64,000 nt of DNA from assembly GCA_003249955.1 (NCBI GenBank), contig QKHS01000006.1, forward strand, positions 1 through 64,000, written 5' to 3'. The notes under the pieces were generated by a model. The model searched no databases. It saw only the letters and a program-made list of their open reading frames with translations, and was not told the DNA's origin. A program made the translations under genes and the position numbers. Positions 27,656-38,000 of this stretch are shown here, piece after piece. This DNA comes from Bacteroidales bacterium (GTDB lineage Bacteria; Bacteroidota; Bacteroidia; Bacteroidales; ML635J-15). How positions within the stretch are numbered: the stretch's first letter is position 1; every line of letters starts with the position of its first letter.

Positions 27656-28321
27656 TTATTCCGGATAAAATTCGATATAAGGTTTTATTAAAAGTGTATC
27701 ATCTGGCAATTCTTTCCTGATAAACTCTGAGAACAAAGAGCTTATTTTATGGTCAATAATTACTGCCTTTTCAATAAAACCACTATCACAACTCATTGAA
27801 TTAAATTCGACGTAAACATAAATATTCGGGATGTAGTATTCGCCAACTTTTCGGTATTTAATCAGTTCTTCTAAAGAACATTTATTATAATCACAAATTT
27901 CTTTGAGAACTTTACCAAAATCCTTTACCGGATACTTCCGATCATCTGTATAAAATGCAAAAGTGTCTAAATCTCCGGCATCAAAGTAAATCATTCCGAC
28001 ATAATCTACATTTATATATTCTTTTTGCTGAAAATCATAAAGAAAATAAGAACTATCATTAATTGTTGTTTCTACCTTTCTGAAAACATAATCTTTGCCA
28101 AAGCTTAATGTATCACAAATTATACTTTTAACGAATTCAACTTTTGAAGTATCGTAAATAGCATATTCCAACAGTACCCCCGGATCATTCATTTCAATCA
28201 TTTCTGTTTCACTTAAAAGAAATGTATTGCGTTGATCTGCTTTCTCTTTTTTGTTATTGCAAGAATATAGTTGAGTTAAACAAATTCCTATAAGCAATAT
28301 TTTGTTAATGTTGAATTGCAT
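27656..28321 (-). CDS. Hypothetical lipoprotein
   Basis: This 221-residue protein has a lipobox (LTQLYSC) after a short signal peptide. The mature region is acidic and strand-rich (YFLYDFQQKEYINVDYVGMI) with no catalytic motif. A single cassette unit appears bounded by GTCAGCAAC and its complement-like GTTGCTAAG. Role unknown. Confidence 0.62.
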   Translation of the reverse strand: MQFNINKILLIGICLTQLYSCNNKKEKADQRNTFLLSETEMIEMNDPGVLLEYAIYDTSKVEFVKSIICDTLSFGKDYVFRKVETTINDSSYFLYDFQQKEYINVDYVGMIYFDAGDLDTFAFYTDDRKYPVKDFGKVLKEICDYNKCSLEELIKYRKVGEYYIPNIYVYVEFNSMSCDSGFIEKAVIIDHKISSLFSEFIRKELPDDTLLIKPYIEFYPE

Positions 28322-28427
28322 ACTTTCTTTAATTGTTGCTAAGGGTGACGGGATGGTACGTGTTCATTTTGAAGTACAAGCTTACCGGTCAGCCGTTGAT
28401 TAAATGTTATTTTGTTTAAATATAGCT

Positions 28428-28796
28428 CTATCTGCGTAATGTTTTATGTCCGCTTATGTAATTTAAAATCTGGTTAAGTATTTTTTCAAAATCTGTTTCG
28501 TTCTCAAATCGGGTTGAAAGATCTATTATCTCAACAATAGATGCCCCAGATTCATGCCTCCATGTATTTATTTCACTTCCAAAATCAAACTTTTTATTAT
28601 TGATTTTGCCGATAGTCAATGGAAATCCAAAATAATCATATAATTCATTAATAAAATCCCGGACATTATACTGATTCTCTGTCGGCCAGTCATTCATAGC
28701 TGTCCAAAACAATTCAGCTAAATCCTTAATTCTATGACTATTTGAATCGTTGTCAATTGTTTCTCTTAAATCATTTATTGTCAAAATCTCTGTCAT
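28428..28796 (-). CDS. Hypothetical small protein downstream of Fic
   Basis: A 122-residue acidic soluble protein, without signal peptide, lies 28 nt downstream of fic and probably shares its transcript. It contains ELFWTAMNDWPTENQY and a C-terminal helix ILNQILNYISGHKTL. Because Fic enzymes are often paired with a small antagonist, an accessory or immunity role is possible. The Fic gene already carries its own inhibitory motif, so this is only a guess. Confidence 0.55.
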   Translation of the reverse strand: MTEILTINDLRETIDNDSNSHRIKDLAELFWTAMNDWPTENQYNVRDFINELYDYFGFPLTIGKINNKKFDFGSEINTWRHESGASIVEIIDLSTRFENETDFEKILNQILNYISGHKTLRR

Positions 28797-28824
28797 TGTG
28801 CAATGTTCTTAGCGCCGGTACTTT

Positions 28825-29895
28825 TTATCTTTTAGTCAGTAATTCAAATAATTTGACATTTATGTAATAATTTCCTGTTCCAAGTTTTTCTTTCATTAAT
28901 ATACCATCATCTGCTAACTTATTTAAATAATTTGCCGCTGTTAATCTGGAAATTCCCAGGTCGTTAACTACAAATTCAATTTTTGTATATGGATGTTTAA
29001 ATAAGTTGTTTAATAAATCCTGGCTGTAAAATTTGTAATTATCCCTTAACATGTTCTTCGAAACCTGCATTAAATCTTTGATTTTAAGAATTAATTCTGT
29101 GGTTTCTTTTGCTGTTTCTTCAACGCCTTTAATTATAAACAGTACCCATTCTTCCCATAAGTTATTATCTCTGACTTGCTGCAGGCATTTATAATACTCT
29201 GATTTGTGCTTAATGATATAATTACTCAAGTATAGAATTGGCAGGGATTGCAGCTTTTCTAAAATCAAATACAAAATATTTATAATCCTGCCGGTTCTTC
29301 CGTTTCCATCATAAAACGGGTGAATACTTTCAAACTGGAAATGAATAATCGCCATTTTGATTAATGGATCAATGTTATGTAGTTCTGAATCATTTATATA
29401 TTGTTCCAGATTTGTCATTAACTCAATAATTTCATCATAGCTTTGAGGTGGAGTATATACTGTTTCTCCGGTAGTTGCATTCTTTAACGCTGTTCCTGGT
29501 AATTTCCTGAAACCCGCCTTATTGCCTTCAAGAGTTTCCTGAATTTGTAGAATTATCTGATTTGTAAGTAATCCTTTTTGATTTATTAAACCAAACCCCT
29601 TTTTTAATGCAGAAATGTAATTTTGAACTTCTTTTGCATCTAATGACCTTAAATTGCCTAAGTTTAATTCAGATTTATACAAATCATCATGGGTCGTAAT
29701 TATATTTTCTATTGCAGAACTGTCTTTCGCCTCCTGTAAACCTAATGTGTTTATTAAAATATTCTGATTGGGAATGGAAGCGGCAATTCCTTTTAACTCA
29801 GCTAATGCAAAGTGAGCTGAAGGAAGTGCTTTTAAAACTTTCTTCGATTCAAAATCAAAAGGGACAGGCAGTTTTTGTAATTTCCAGGAATTCAT
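28825..29895 (-). CDS. Fic/DOC family protein, class II
   Basis: This 356-residue protein has the canonical catalytic motif HPFYDGNGRTGR (residues 192-203) and, well before it, the inhibitory helix motif SSAIEN (59-64), which marks a class II self-inhibited AMP-transferase. The last 75 residues form a winged helix (LGISRLTAANYLNKL), so it may bind its own promoter. Fic enzymes modify target proteins with AMP or other nucleotides. Repeated boxes directly upstream fit autoregulation. Confidence 0.92.
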   Translation of the reverse strand: MNSWKLQKLPVPFDFESKKVLKALPSAHFALAELKGIAASIPNQNILINTLGLQEAKDSSAIENIITTHDDLYKSELNLGNLRSLDAKEVQNYISALKKGFGLINQKGLLTNQIILQIQETLEGNKAGFRKLPGTALKNATTGETVYTPPQSYDEIIELMTNLEQYINDSELHNIDPLIKMAIIHFQFESIHPFYDGNGRTGRIINILYLILEKLQSLPILYLSNYIIKHKSEYYKCLQQVRDNNLWEEWVLFIIKGVEETAKETTELILKIKDLMQVSKNMLRDNYKFYSQDLLNNLFKHPYTKIEFVVNDLGISRLTAANYLNKLADDGILMKEKLGTGNYYINVKLFELLTKR

Positions 29896-29898
29896 ATG

Positions 29899-30030
29899 TA
29901 TAGTTTTTTATAAATTCTTTACAAAGATAGTCAACTATGTAAAGGAAACAACAAAATCTTTACAAAAGGAATGTTGTGTGTATAGTTTTTTTAATAATCT
30001 TTACATTTGATGTGATGCTGTTGTGTTAGT
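29899..30030 (-). promoter_or_regulatory. fic promoter with repeated operator-like boxes
   Basis: The minus strand has a perfect -7 box TATCTTTG (29922-29929). The pair TGTAAAGATT plus AAAAACTATAC appears twice, once far upstream (about 29985-30018) and once overlapping the start region (TTGTAAAGAATTTATAAAAA). A further TTTGTAAAGATTTTG lies between. The spacing suggests an operator array, probably for the winged helix of Fic itself. Confidence 0.55.
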
Positions 30031-30057
30031 GCAAACGGTAGTGGATAATATCTGTTT

Positions 30058-30867
30058 TTATTTGTTTTTTTCGGACATAAAATCAATAGCCTTGTCAATA
30101 ATACTTTTGCGTTGTATTAGAGATAAGTGATTACAGTCTTCATTGATTACTATCTCAATCTTATGTTCTGCGTTTGGATAACTTTCACAAAGTTTATTTT
30201 TAAAATTGTTTGTCCAAATTGGATTTATATGTGTATCCAATGCTCCTAATTCCACATGAATGAATGGCAGATTTGAAAAATTTTGAATATTTGTTGACGG
30301 GTTAAGCTTGTCATAAAGCCATTTTCCAAAAGCTGTTGAATTTCCCTGTTCTATTATCTTTTTTGAATCCATAACATCTGTCATTCCTGATCTGTTCCAG
30401 TCGGGACTGGATGCAATTGCCGAAACCCTTCTTACTCTTTTATCTATCCCTGCCAGTGCTATGGCAATATCTCCACCCATTGACAATCCTCCGGCAACAA
30501 CATTATCCCCTAGTTTATATGATTGTATTGCCCAATCAATAACCCGGTAAACATCCATTGTTGTAATTCCTAATATTTGCCACATATATGCTTTAAAATC
30601 TCTAAATACCAGAGTTCTTATTTCGTTATTCCCATTTCCTTTTCTTTCCCCATGCATCCAGGGATCAATACTTAATGCAAAATATCCATGTGAGGCAAGT
30701 TTTTGGAGTTCTTTTACTCCGGTTTCTTTATCTCCACCGAGATAAGGAAGCCAAATTGCAATTGAATTATTGGATTCATTTTCATTTGGGCGGCAAAAAG
30801 CAACCGGAACATTGTCAACACTTGCAAACTCAATAGTTTTATTTTCAATTTTGCTATCCTTTTTCAT
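30058..30867 (-). CDS. Alpha/beta hydrolase, dienelactone-hydrolase-like
   Basis: A 269-residue cytoplasmic hydrolase with the nucleophile elbow GGLSMGGDIA and a likely acid and histidine near the C-terminus (GALDTHINP and EDCNHLSLI). The N-terminal part (IAIWLPYLGGDKETG) fits the oxyanion strand of dienelactone-hydrolase or acetyl-xylan-esterase-like families. Single-gene unit upstream of the fic region. Substrate unknown. Confidence 0.78.
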   Translation of the reverse strand: MKKDSKIENKTIEFASVDNVPVAFCRPNENESNNSIAIWLPYLGGDKETGVKELQKLASHGYFALSIDPWMHGERKGNGNNEIRTLVFRDFKAYMWQILGITTMDVYRVIDWAIQSYKLGDNVVAGGLSMGGDIAIALAGIDKRVRRVSAIASSPDWNRSGMTDVMDSKKIIEQGNSTAFGKWLYDKLNPSTNIQNFSNLPFIHVELGALDTHINPIWTNNFKNKLCESYPNAEHKIEIVINEDCNHLSLIQRKSIIDKAIDFMSEKNK

Positions 30868-30915
30868 CGTCTGATTTTATATAGTTTCCGGATTGTATTT
30901 TTTTATCCTTAAATA

Positions 30916-31000
30916 GTTTATTTCTCAGCCAAATTACAGAATATTCTATGTTCATGCAATTTTCACACTAAATTATTAATATCAGACAGCAGAACCGGTC
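30916..31000 (-). repeat. Junction element E10 (truncated)
   Basis: Only the core half is present (GTTTATTTCTCAGCC to TTCATGCAATTTT, 30916-30963) with an AGACAGCAGAACCGG tail. The leader half with the CCACAC boxes is missing. The right-hand junction block follows near 31097-31110 (GTTTGTTAGCAATAAC). Confidence 0.7.
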
Positions 31001-31140
31001 TATTCTGATAAAAATACATTGTAAATAATCAGGGGTGTGGTAATTATTACCTCACACCTGCAACGGCTGGCTGAAAATAAAACCCGTAACATACTGTTGC
31101 GTTTGTTAGCAATAACATGTCCCGGACATACCGTAATTAT

Positions 31141-31593
31141 TTATTGTCCATATTCTTCTGCCTCATCCTGCAGGTCTTTATCCCATTTTTCCTTTGCAAG
31201 TTCTGACCAGATTTCGATTAAATTATTCTCCGGATCTCTGAAATGGGCAGCTCTCATCCCCCAGCCTGTCATATCTGCCGGCCCGTTAATAAATAAAACT
31301 CCTTTAGCCGATAATTCCTGAAATGTTTTATCTACATTATCAACTTTCATGATGATTGCAATTTTTTCACGGTTATCAGCAGGTAATGATTTTTCTGTAT
31401 TCCCGATTACTTTTGCCATTAAATCTGATTTAAAAACTGACAATCCCATTTCACCTGATTTTAATCCGATATCAAAACTGGCATAATCTCCGCCGGGTTT
31501 TCCCCAGGTCACTCTTAATCCTAATTGCTCTGAATAAAACTTAAAACATTTATCAAAATCTTCAACCAAAAGTCTGATGTTACTTAATTCCAT
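31141..31593 (-). CDS. VOC-family glyoxalase/dioxygenase-like protein
   Basis: This 150-residue protein has the VOC fold: LVEDFDKCFKFYSEQLGLRV at the start, GWGMRAAHFRDPENNLIEIW near the end. Metal ligands of the H and E type are present. Such proteins serve as lyases, dioxygenases or drug-binding resistance proteins and are frequent cassette cargo. It lies 32 nt downstream of an AraC-type regulator and is probably co-transcribed. Confidence 0.85.
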   Translation of the reverse strand: MELSNIRLLVEDFDKCFKFYSEQLGLRVTWGKPGGDYASFDIGLKSGEMGLSVFKSDLMAKVIGNTEKSLPADNREKIAIIMKVDNVDKTFQELSAKGVLFINGPADMTGWGMRAAHFRDPENNLIEIWSELAKEKWDKDLQDEAEEYGQ

Positions 31594-31625
31594 AATTTTT
31601 GTTTTTTAATGATTATCCTGCAAAG

Positions 31626-32399
31626 CTATATTCTTTCAAAATCATAGTATTGTATAAATCGGTCATTGTTTTTTAAATCCAGTTTCTCAGGTGTCAATCC
31701 TGTAAATTGTTTTATTTCGCGGATAAAATGTGATTGGTCGTAATAACGAAAATAGTCCGGTTTATTATTTTTCACATCCCGCAGGCTCTTTTTGAACCGA
31801 ACAATTTTTGAATAGTCTTTAATTCCTATACCTATCATATTGTTTACCAACCTGTGCAGTTGTCTCGAACTCAGTCCTATTGTCCCTGAAATTTCGGCAA
31901 CTGTAATATTACCGCCTGAAATATCAACCAGTTCAAAACACTTTTTTAACCGGCTGTCTGTTTTATTATTCGGAATAAGTTTTAAAAATTGCCTGTCCAG
32001 ATAATTCACAAGAAACTCAGGAAATCCATTTAGACTATCGGTCAGAATCTGCTCATTTAAATCCAGATCCTTTAATGTAATGTTTTGATAATCATCAAGT
32101 GTTTCTTTTATATTGAACCTGAATAATCCGCCGATTGACAATGGTTTAAACCGCACGCCAAACACTTCGGTATTCTCCTGATAGTTTATAGTTATCTGCC
32201 TGCTCCAGATTCCGGTTAATCTGGTATCAACAATTTTATTGCCTCTTATTACAACCAATAAATCAAAATATCCATCAGGCAGAATATCGAATGTTTTTTG
32301 GGTATTGGTTCTGATACCAAAATACCAGTAGGATTTTATATAATCCTTTAATCTTAAATCCGGTTCAAATTCACGATATGTTATCTTGCTGGCTGTCAT
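31626..32399 (-). CDS. AraC-type helix-turn-helix regulator
   Basis: This 257-residue protein has an N-terminal DUF6597-like sensor part (YREFEPDLRLKDYIKSYWYF) and a C-terminal AraC domain (TVAEISGTIGLSSRQLHRLV, then the second helix pair ending GLTPEKLDL). It is promoter-proximal to the VOC gene. The pairing suggests control of a small detoxification unit. Confidence 0.82.
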   Translation of the reverse strand: MTASKITYREFEPDLRLKDYIKSYWYFGIRTNTQKTFDILPDGYFDLLVVIRGNKIVDTRLTGIWSRQITINYQENTEVFGVRFKPLSIGGLFRFNIKETLDDYQNITLKDLDLNEQILTDSLNGFPEFLVNYLDRQFLKLIPNNKTDSRLKKCFELVDISGGNITVAEISGTIGLSSRQLHRLVNNMIGIGIKDYSKIVRFKKSLRDVKNNKPDYFRYYDQSHFIREIKQFTGLTPEKLDLKNNDRFIQYYDFERI

Positions 32400-32490
32400 A
32401 TTGTATGTCTATGCCCGAAAACGACTACAGTTTAAACAATTAATTACGGACTGTGTCAGCTATCCCGCGTACCGTAATCTGCATGTTATA

Positions 32491-33315
32491 TCATAGTCTC
32501 AGTAATTTTTTCATATTTAATCCCAATATAAGGTTTTTGTCTTCATTGGAAATGTCAAAATTTTTTATTCTCTCAATGTTTCTGCGAATGTTGTCTTTTG
32601 CTCCGTAAGGGGTGTCTGTAGCAAATAATATTTTATCCGTACCCATATAACCAATTGCTGATTTAAGGCGTTGATCGGAAATCAACTGAATTGTTGAAAT
32701 ATCAAAATATAAATTCTCATCTTTAAAATTATCTTTTATAAACAATTCCAGTCCGAATAAATGAGCAACAATTAATTTAAGTTTCGGGTGTTTTCTCTTG
32801 TAATTTATCAATTTAACAACTTCTTCGTCATTGTATAAATGTATGAATAATGGTAAGTCATGGTTTTCTGCCCAGATTGCAACTTCAGTAAAGAATTCAG
32901 AATCAACCGAAAAATTTTCCCAGCATTGATGTAGTTTAACTCCGTGAAATTTCCAGCCGGCAAATTTACTGTCAAGATAATCTGTTCTGTTTTTTATTCC
33001 TGTTGTTATCCATATAAACTGTATAATCCTGTCGGTTGCTACTGTTTTTAAACCATAAACATACTCATTTCCTGCAGGAATATCTTTAACTTTTCCTGTC
33101 AGCATCATTACAAATCTTGTCATGTAGTTTGTTATCTTAACTACATTATGCCCCGGGAATACTGATGCTATATCCGGTAATGAATATTCTGATTTACTGT
33201 TTAGTTCCCCGGGGACAAGAACTACCTTGTCAACACCATTGTCATCGAGTATTTTTATAATGCTTTCAGCCGTTAAAAATTTGCCGCAGGCATGCGAATG
33301 TCCATCAATTATCAT
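32491..33315 (-). CDS. Amidohydrolase-family metal-dependent hydrolase
   Basis: This 274-residue TIM-barrel protein has an N-terminal HSH metal motif (MIIDGHSHACGKF), HGVKLHQCWENF for the strand 4 region, LIVAHLFG for a later ligand and ILFATDTPYG with the catalytic aspartate. It fits the amidohydrolase_2 (decarboxylase/lactonase-like) group. Single-gene unit behind E11. Substrate unknown. Confidence 0.82.
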   Translation of the reverse strand: MIIDGHSHACGKFLTAESIIKILDDNGVDKVVLVPGELNSKSEYSLPDIASVFPGHNVVKITNYMTRFVMMLTGKVKDIPAGNEYVYGLKTVATDRIIQFIWITTGIKNRTDYLDSKFAGWKFHGVKLHQCWENFSVDSEFFTEVAIWAENHDLPLFIHLYNDEEVVKLINYKRKHPKLKLIVAHLFGLELFIKDNFKDENLYFDISTIQLISDQRLKSAIGYMGTDKILFATDTPYGAKDNIRRNIERIKNFDISNEDKNLILGLNMKKLLRL

Positions 33316-33381
33316 ATCAGTTTTTAGTTAACAGAATATTCTTTTTCCATGATTCACAATTATTCATTATACCGGTCAAAA

Positions 33382-33510
33382 GCGTAACTACTCATAAAAA
33401 AATGAATATCAGTCCACACTTTTAGGACCGCTTATTTCTCCGCCAAATTACAGAACATTTTATACCCGGACAAGTTTTATGAGAATTATATTAATCCCGG
33501 ATTGAAGAAA
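33382..33510 (-). repeat. Junction element E11
   Basis: CGTAACTACTCATAAAAAAA leader (short), one CCACACTTTT, core at 33427-33478. The tail is short. The first CCACACCAAAAG block is lost. Confidence 0.75.
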
Positions 33511-33523
33511 ATAAACGTCTTTG

Positions 33524-34819
33524 TTATTTTACTTTTATAAACATGTTATTATAGTTTATAATCACCTGATCAAATTTTTGAATAAAATCAGCACCAAAAA
33601 CACCACTTTCGTTCCATTGAGTTAAAACATCTTCCGGGTAAACAGAAATACTATCCATTTCAAAACGGACATTATCAATTGTAAAATCAAGCTTTGGCAT
33701 TTTATATCCCTGATGATGTGCTATTCCGCCATAACCGGCAAGCCGCATAGAATCTTTTACGGCAACTTTTTCTATATAATCTTTATTCAGGATAAAATAA
33801 TTATTTCTCATGTTTGACAATGATGAACCTGTATCAAAATGCATTAAAATATTATCGGAATCCTGATTGAGCCGGATAAATAAGTGTCTGTTATTCATAA
33901 TCAGGTTGCATTCTGACAGGGTTGATTTTGTTTGCTTTACCGGAAAAACCATTCTTTTTTCAGACGGGAATATCTGAATTTCTCCAATTGCATTTAATAA
34001 TTCTGAACCCAAAACGGCTTCAATTGAAATGGAATCTACCGGAGATATTTTATCAACAATGTAAAATAAAGGATTATAGAAAACGATATCTCCTATCTTC
34101 AGGCTGTCGGCAATTCCTGTTTTTGCAAAACCTGCCCCCACTCCTTGCATCGGAATGGAATCCACTTTCGCTATAATATTATATTTATTTGCAAACTGCT
34201 TGGTAACCAGACTGTACTTTGGATTACCTGTGTCGAAACACATAATTGCATTTATGCCGTTTATTTCGCAGGGGATATTCAAAGCTGTTCCCTTCCCAGC
34301 CTTCTCTATCAAAAGATCAATTTCCGTATCTTTTCGTGGCCGGCTTATTATTGTTGAAGGTAAAGTTCCTAAAATTTTATTAATTCTTAATGATTCCTGT
34401 AAGCTAGTTCTTAAATCAATATTAATCGGTAAATCTTTAGTATCGGCAAGAAATGATTCCAATAGCTCTGACGATTCTTTGTACCGGAATAATGTTTCAA
34501 GAAATCCTGTTTTGAGGTAAATCAGATATGCAATATTGTCCAAACCCAGTTGTTGCTGATAGGTTTTATTATTTAATAATGAATCTATGGCAATAATTCC
34601 GTTAACCGGATCATTAAAAGATTGTGCAAGCATAGCCTGTGCAAAATAGTCTATCATTGGGTTTAGCTGCCCTGATAATTCCTGATGCTTTAGTCTTAAT
34701 TCAAACATTTTCTGTTCGTTCATAAGCTTTCCTACAACTTCGTCCGGTGATTGTGAATAGCCGGTTTGACTTAACAGTATTAAACTTAAAACAAACAGTT
34801 GTTGTATTATTCTCTTCAT
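33524..34819 (-). CDS. Secreted protein with two retropepsin-like aspartic protease domains
   Basis: I place the start at ATG 34817-34819 (signal peptide MKRIIQQLFVLSLILLSQTG). The longer reading from a GTG would start inside E12. After a helical region, two domains each carry an Asp-Thr-Gly triad: D196-T-G (FDTGNPKYSLV) and D329-T-G (FDTGSSLSNM). Each is followed by the hydrophobic-Gly motif expected near the domain end (AVLGSELL and GVFGADFI). Such pairs can form one active site within a single chain. It probably acts in the periplasm. Confidence 0.78.
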   Translation of the reverse strand: MKRIIQQLFVLSLILLSQTGYSQSPDEVVGKLMNEQKMFELRLKHQELSGQLNPMIDYFAQAMLAQSFNDPVNGIIAIDSLLNNKTYQQQLGLDNIAYLIYLKTGFLETLFRYKESSELLESFLADTKDLPINIDLRTSLQESLRINKILGTLPSTIISRPRKDTEIDLLIEKAGKGTALNIPCEINGINAIMCFDTGNPKYSLVTKQFANKYNIIAKVDSIPMQGVGAGFAKTGIADSLKIGDIVFYNPLFYIVDKISPVDSISIEAVLGSELLNAIGEIQIFPSEKRMVFPVKQTKSTLSECNLIMNNRHLFIRLNQDSDNILMHFDTGSSLSNMRNNYFILNKDYIEKVAVKDSMRLAGYGGIAHHQGYKMPKLDFTIDNVRFEMDSISVYPEDVLTQWNESGVFGADFIQKFDQVIINYNNMFIKVK

Positions 34820-34854
34820 ATGCTCAGGGTGTTTATATGTTTGTAATTCTGTTA

Positions 34855-35020
34855 TCACCACGCCAAAAGTATTTTACACAGCCGGATTGGAAGTATAAGC
34901 ACACTTTTTGTTATTCTTTATTTATCCGGCAAATTACAGAATATTTTATACTCAGGCAAGTTTTAGGGCAAATAAATCAATATTTAAATCTGAATCATTC
35001 TGACGGAACAGCAATATATT
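34855..35020 (-). repeat. Junction element E12
   Basis: CACGCCAAAAGTATTTTACA leader, ACACTTTTTG, core at 34912-34964, tail with CTGACGGAACAGC. It abuts the stop codon of the giant FISUMP gene and supplies the leader of the aspartic protease gene. Confidence 0.85.
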
Positions 35021-35026
35021 GTAATT

Positions 35027-38000
35027 TTATTCTTTGATAAATTTCTTTATTCCTGTTTGCCCATCAGGTGTTGAAACAGTATAAATATATGTTCCGGGAA
35101 CAAAGCCTGCAATATTAATTTTGTCCTGATTCCGGATTGTTAAAGTTATAATTTCTCTTCCCTCAATATCGAATATTTTCAATTTTGAGTTCTCCGGTAC
35201 ATCTGTAAAATACACTTCATCGTGAGCCGGATTCGGAAAAATTTCAAATTTCAGATTTTCTGTAATTGATCCTGATATGCTTGTCCAGCCATCGGGATAA
35301 ACAAGATCTCCGTCAACAATAAAATCTACGGTATAATCATCGCCATCTCCTGTCAGAATCTCATAAGGTATCCAGGTCTGATGCTCAATACTCGTAACAA
35401 ACATCTGAATATTTGTATTAACCGGAATACTGGCAAAAGCATATTGTCCGCCGGAATCGGTAACAGAGATATCCAATATTTCATTTTCGTCAATATCTTT
35501 TAAAACAACTACCATATCCTGCAATGCTGTTATATTGTCGCCGTTATCAATTATTCCGACAAGACCGTGACCGGTATTTGATCCGTTAACGACACCGGCA
35601 TCGCTATAATTTATATTTGCATTATAAACTGTTCCTTCGCTGATTGTTATCATATCAGCATCTTCGTGTATCAAAGCAGACTGATAATAAACATGAGGCA
35701 GGACATTATACTGTTCGGGATAAAGTAATGTTGATCCCAGATAATAATCTCCAACCAACAAGTCACTGAATTCTACCTGTCCTTCTGAGTTTAAAATCTG
35801 ATCTTCAACCGTTTCAACATGTGAATTATTTTCATCATCAATAAAAACGCCATAAAGGGTTACTTTCACATGCCCGGCAGAAAAAATTTCAGGAGGATTT
35901 CCATGGGTTACAAGAGCGATAATTTTGTTTGTAGCGACATTTTCTGTAAAAACTACTGTTCCCTGAAGCAAATCACATTCATTGGCAGAGCTGCTCCAAA
36001 CCGAATATGTTCCTTCAGAAAAATTACTACCCAATGAAATTAAATCACCGATTCCTGGAATCTCTTCCGTAACAGGCTCATCGCCAAGACTTACCCAATA
36101 AACTACTCCAACTTCACTATTGGCTATTGAGATATCCCCCAAAGAACCTATCTCCAAAATTCCGGTCTCTGGATTCTGAAGAATATTTAATTGTTCCGGT
36201 TCGGAAACTACAGTAATAATAAATGTGCAGGACTCTTCGCTGCCAATTCCTAAATCATAGGAATAAACTATGTAATATTCACCCGGGCCAACCAATGCCG
36301 GGTTAAGTTCTGTTATTTCCTCCACGTTATATCTATAAACTCCACCCTCAGGGAAAGCTCCTGTTAAAACAATATCTTCGTTACTGTTTTCACAAACGAC
36401 AACATCTTCAGGACATGTTAACGGAGGTAATACAGCAGTTGTAAATGATTTCTGCTGACCATAAGCAGTACCATAACTATTAGTTGCATAAGCCCTTACA
36501 TAATAAGTCATATCTGGGAATAATGGAGTAATATTGCTTAAATAATCACCTATACTGGAGCCTTCGTATGACAAGCCTGAATTTGTTTCAACAGTAGGAT
36601 TTTCTGATGTACTCCATACAATACCTCTGGAAATTATTTCAGAACCCCCTTCAGCATAAATAAAACCTCCTGAAACAGCAGAAGAGTAGGTTACAGATGT
36701 AATTTCATCCGTAACAAGCACCGGTAGAGTTAAATCCTGAACTGCACTCACAATAACATACAAAGTTGTATCATGTACGCATCCGAAATCATCGGTAAGA
36801 GTGAATACAAAAGGCTGAACAGTTGTTACATCAGGGGTTTCTGTTATGAGATATGTCGCGGATGTACAACTCTGATTTTCCGGATTATCAATCTGAGCCA
36901 GGTAATCTCCAGACCAAACCGAAGAATATGTATTTGTGTAACCCCAGACTTCCGGAAATACACTTTCATTGAAATCCAGATACCATCCAAACACATAACC
37001 GTCATCTGCAGACCAGTTGTCGCATATTCTCAATTTCCAGTTTCCATTCATGGGACAACCGATAAAGCCCGAAAAACTATTCCATGGAGCATAATTACCG
37101 GCCGGCAGTGTTACCAGACCACTTGCGGCAGCTTCCATTGTCTGGGTAGCTTCCGGGGTTATAACATACCAATATCCCTGATCCGGCGGAACCCCTAAAT
37201 TGCAACCTCCGCCACCCTGAATTCCCATTTGCACATACTGTCCGTTCGGGCATTCCAACCTGAAGGTCAAATCTCCCAGATATGAGTGAACAAGATTCAT
37301 TCCTATAGCATTTAAGTCTTCTGCACTTTCAAACAACCTACCATCTTCAAAAATATTTACGTCAATACTTGTTTCAAAACAAGCCGGAGGAGTATCGGCC
37401 AGATACACAGTATCGCTGCTGCTTATAATTTGATATACTTCTCCGGTTTCCCATTCTTCACTGGTATAACCTGCACAAATCTGAACAGGTTCGCCGGGAT
37501 TAATAATGTCAGGAACAACATTGGTTTCTTCCGCAACCCAATCAGATAACAAAGGGATTCTTACTTTTTTAAATGCATTATTATTACTATGGCACGAAGC
37601 AGTATCTTCAATAATCAAAGTAACATTATAACCTGCCCGTTCTGTAAAAACATGAGTAACTGAACTAAGACCCATCCCTTCCTGTATCGGAGATCCATCA
37701 TCAAAATTCCATTTGAATATAACATTTTCATCTCCTAGCGGATAACCACACTCAGGATAGGTCCCCGTTGCCTCAAAGTTTACTTCCATCGACTGATTAT
37801 TTGTAAAATCCCAGCAAAGATTTACAAATCCATTTACGTCAGGTTCCGGTGATGATGAGATAATTTCAACAGTCATCGGATTACAGAAATCTGCATAAAA
37901 AACGACTTCATTCCCGTAAGAAGTTCCTTCACTACTTGTAGCATAAGCACGAATATAATATGTAGTTCCCTGAACAAGGTCTGTAATTGTACTCTCGTAA

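Noticed and set aside
28428-28796. Antitoxin of Fic
   Set aside because: The Fic protein carries its own inhibitory motif (SSAIEN), so a separate antitoxin is not needed; the small downstream protein is left as hypothetical.
34820-34861. GTG start of the aspartic protease gene
   Set aside because: The extension falls into the E12 leader and would bury the signal peptide.
36773-37198. Plus-strand frame of 141 codons inside the giant FISUMP gene
   Set aside because: It is a shadow of a long, clearly coding minus-strand gene with domain matches throughout.
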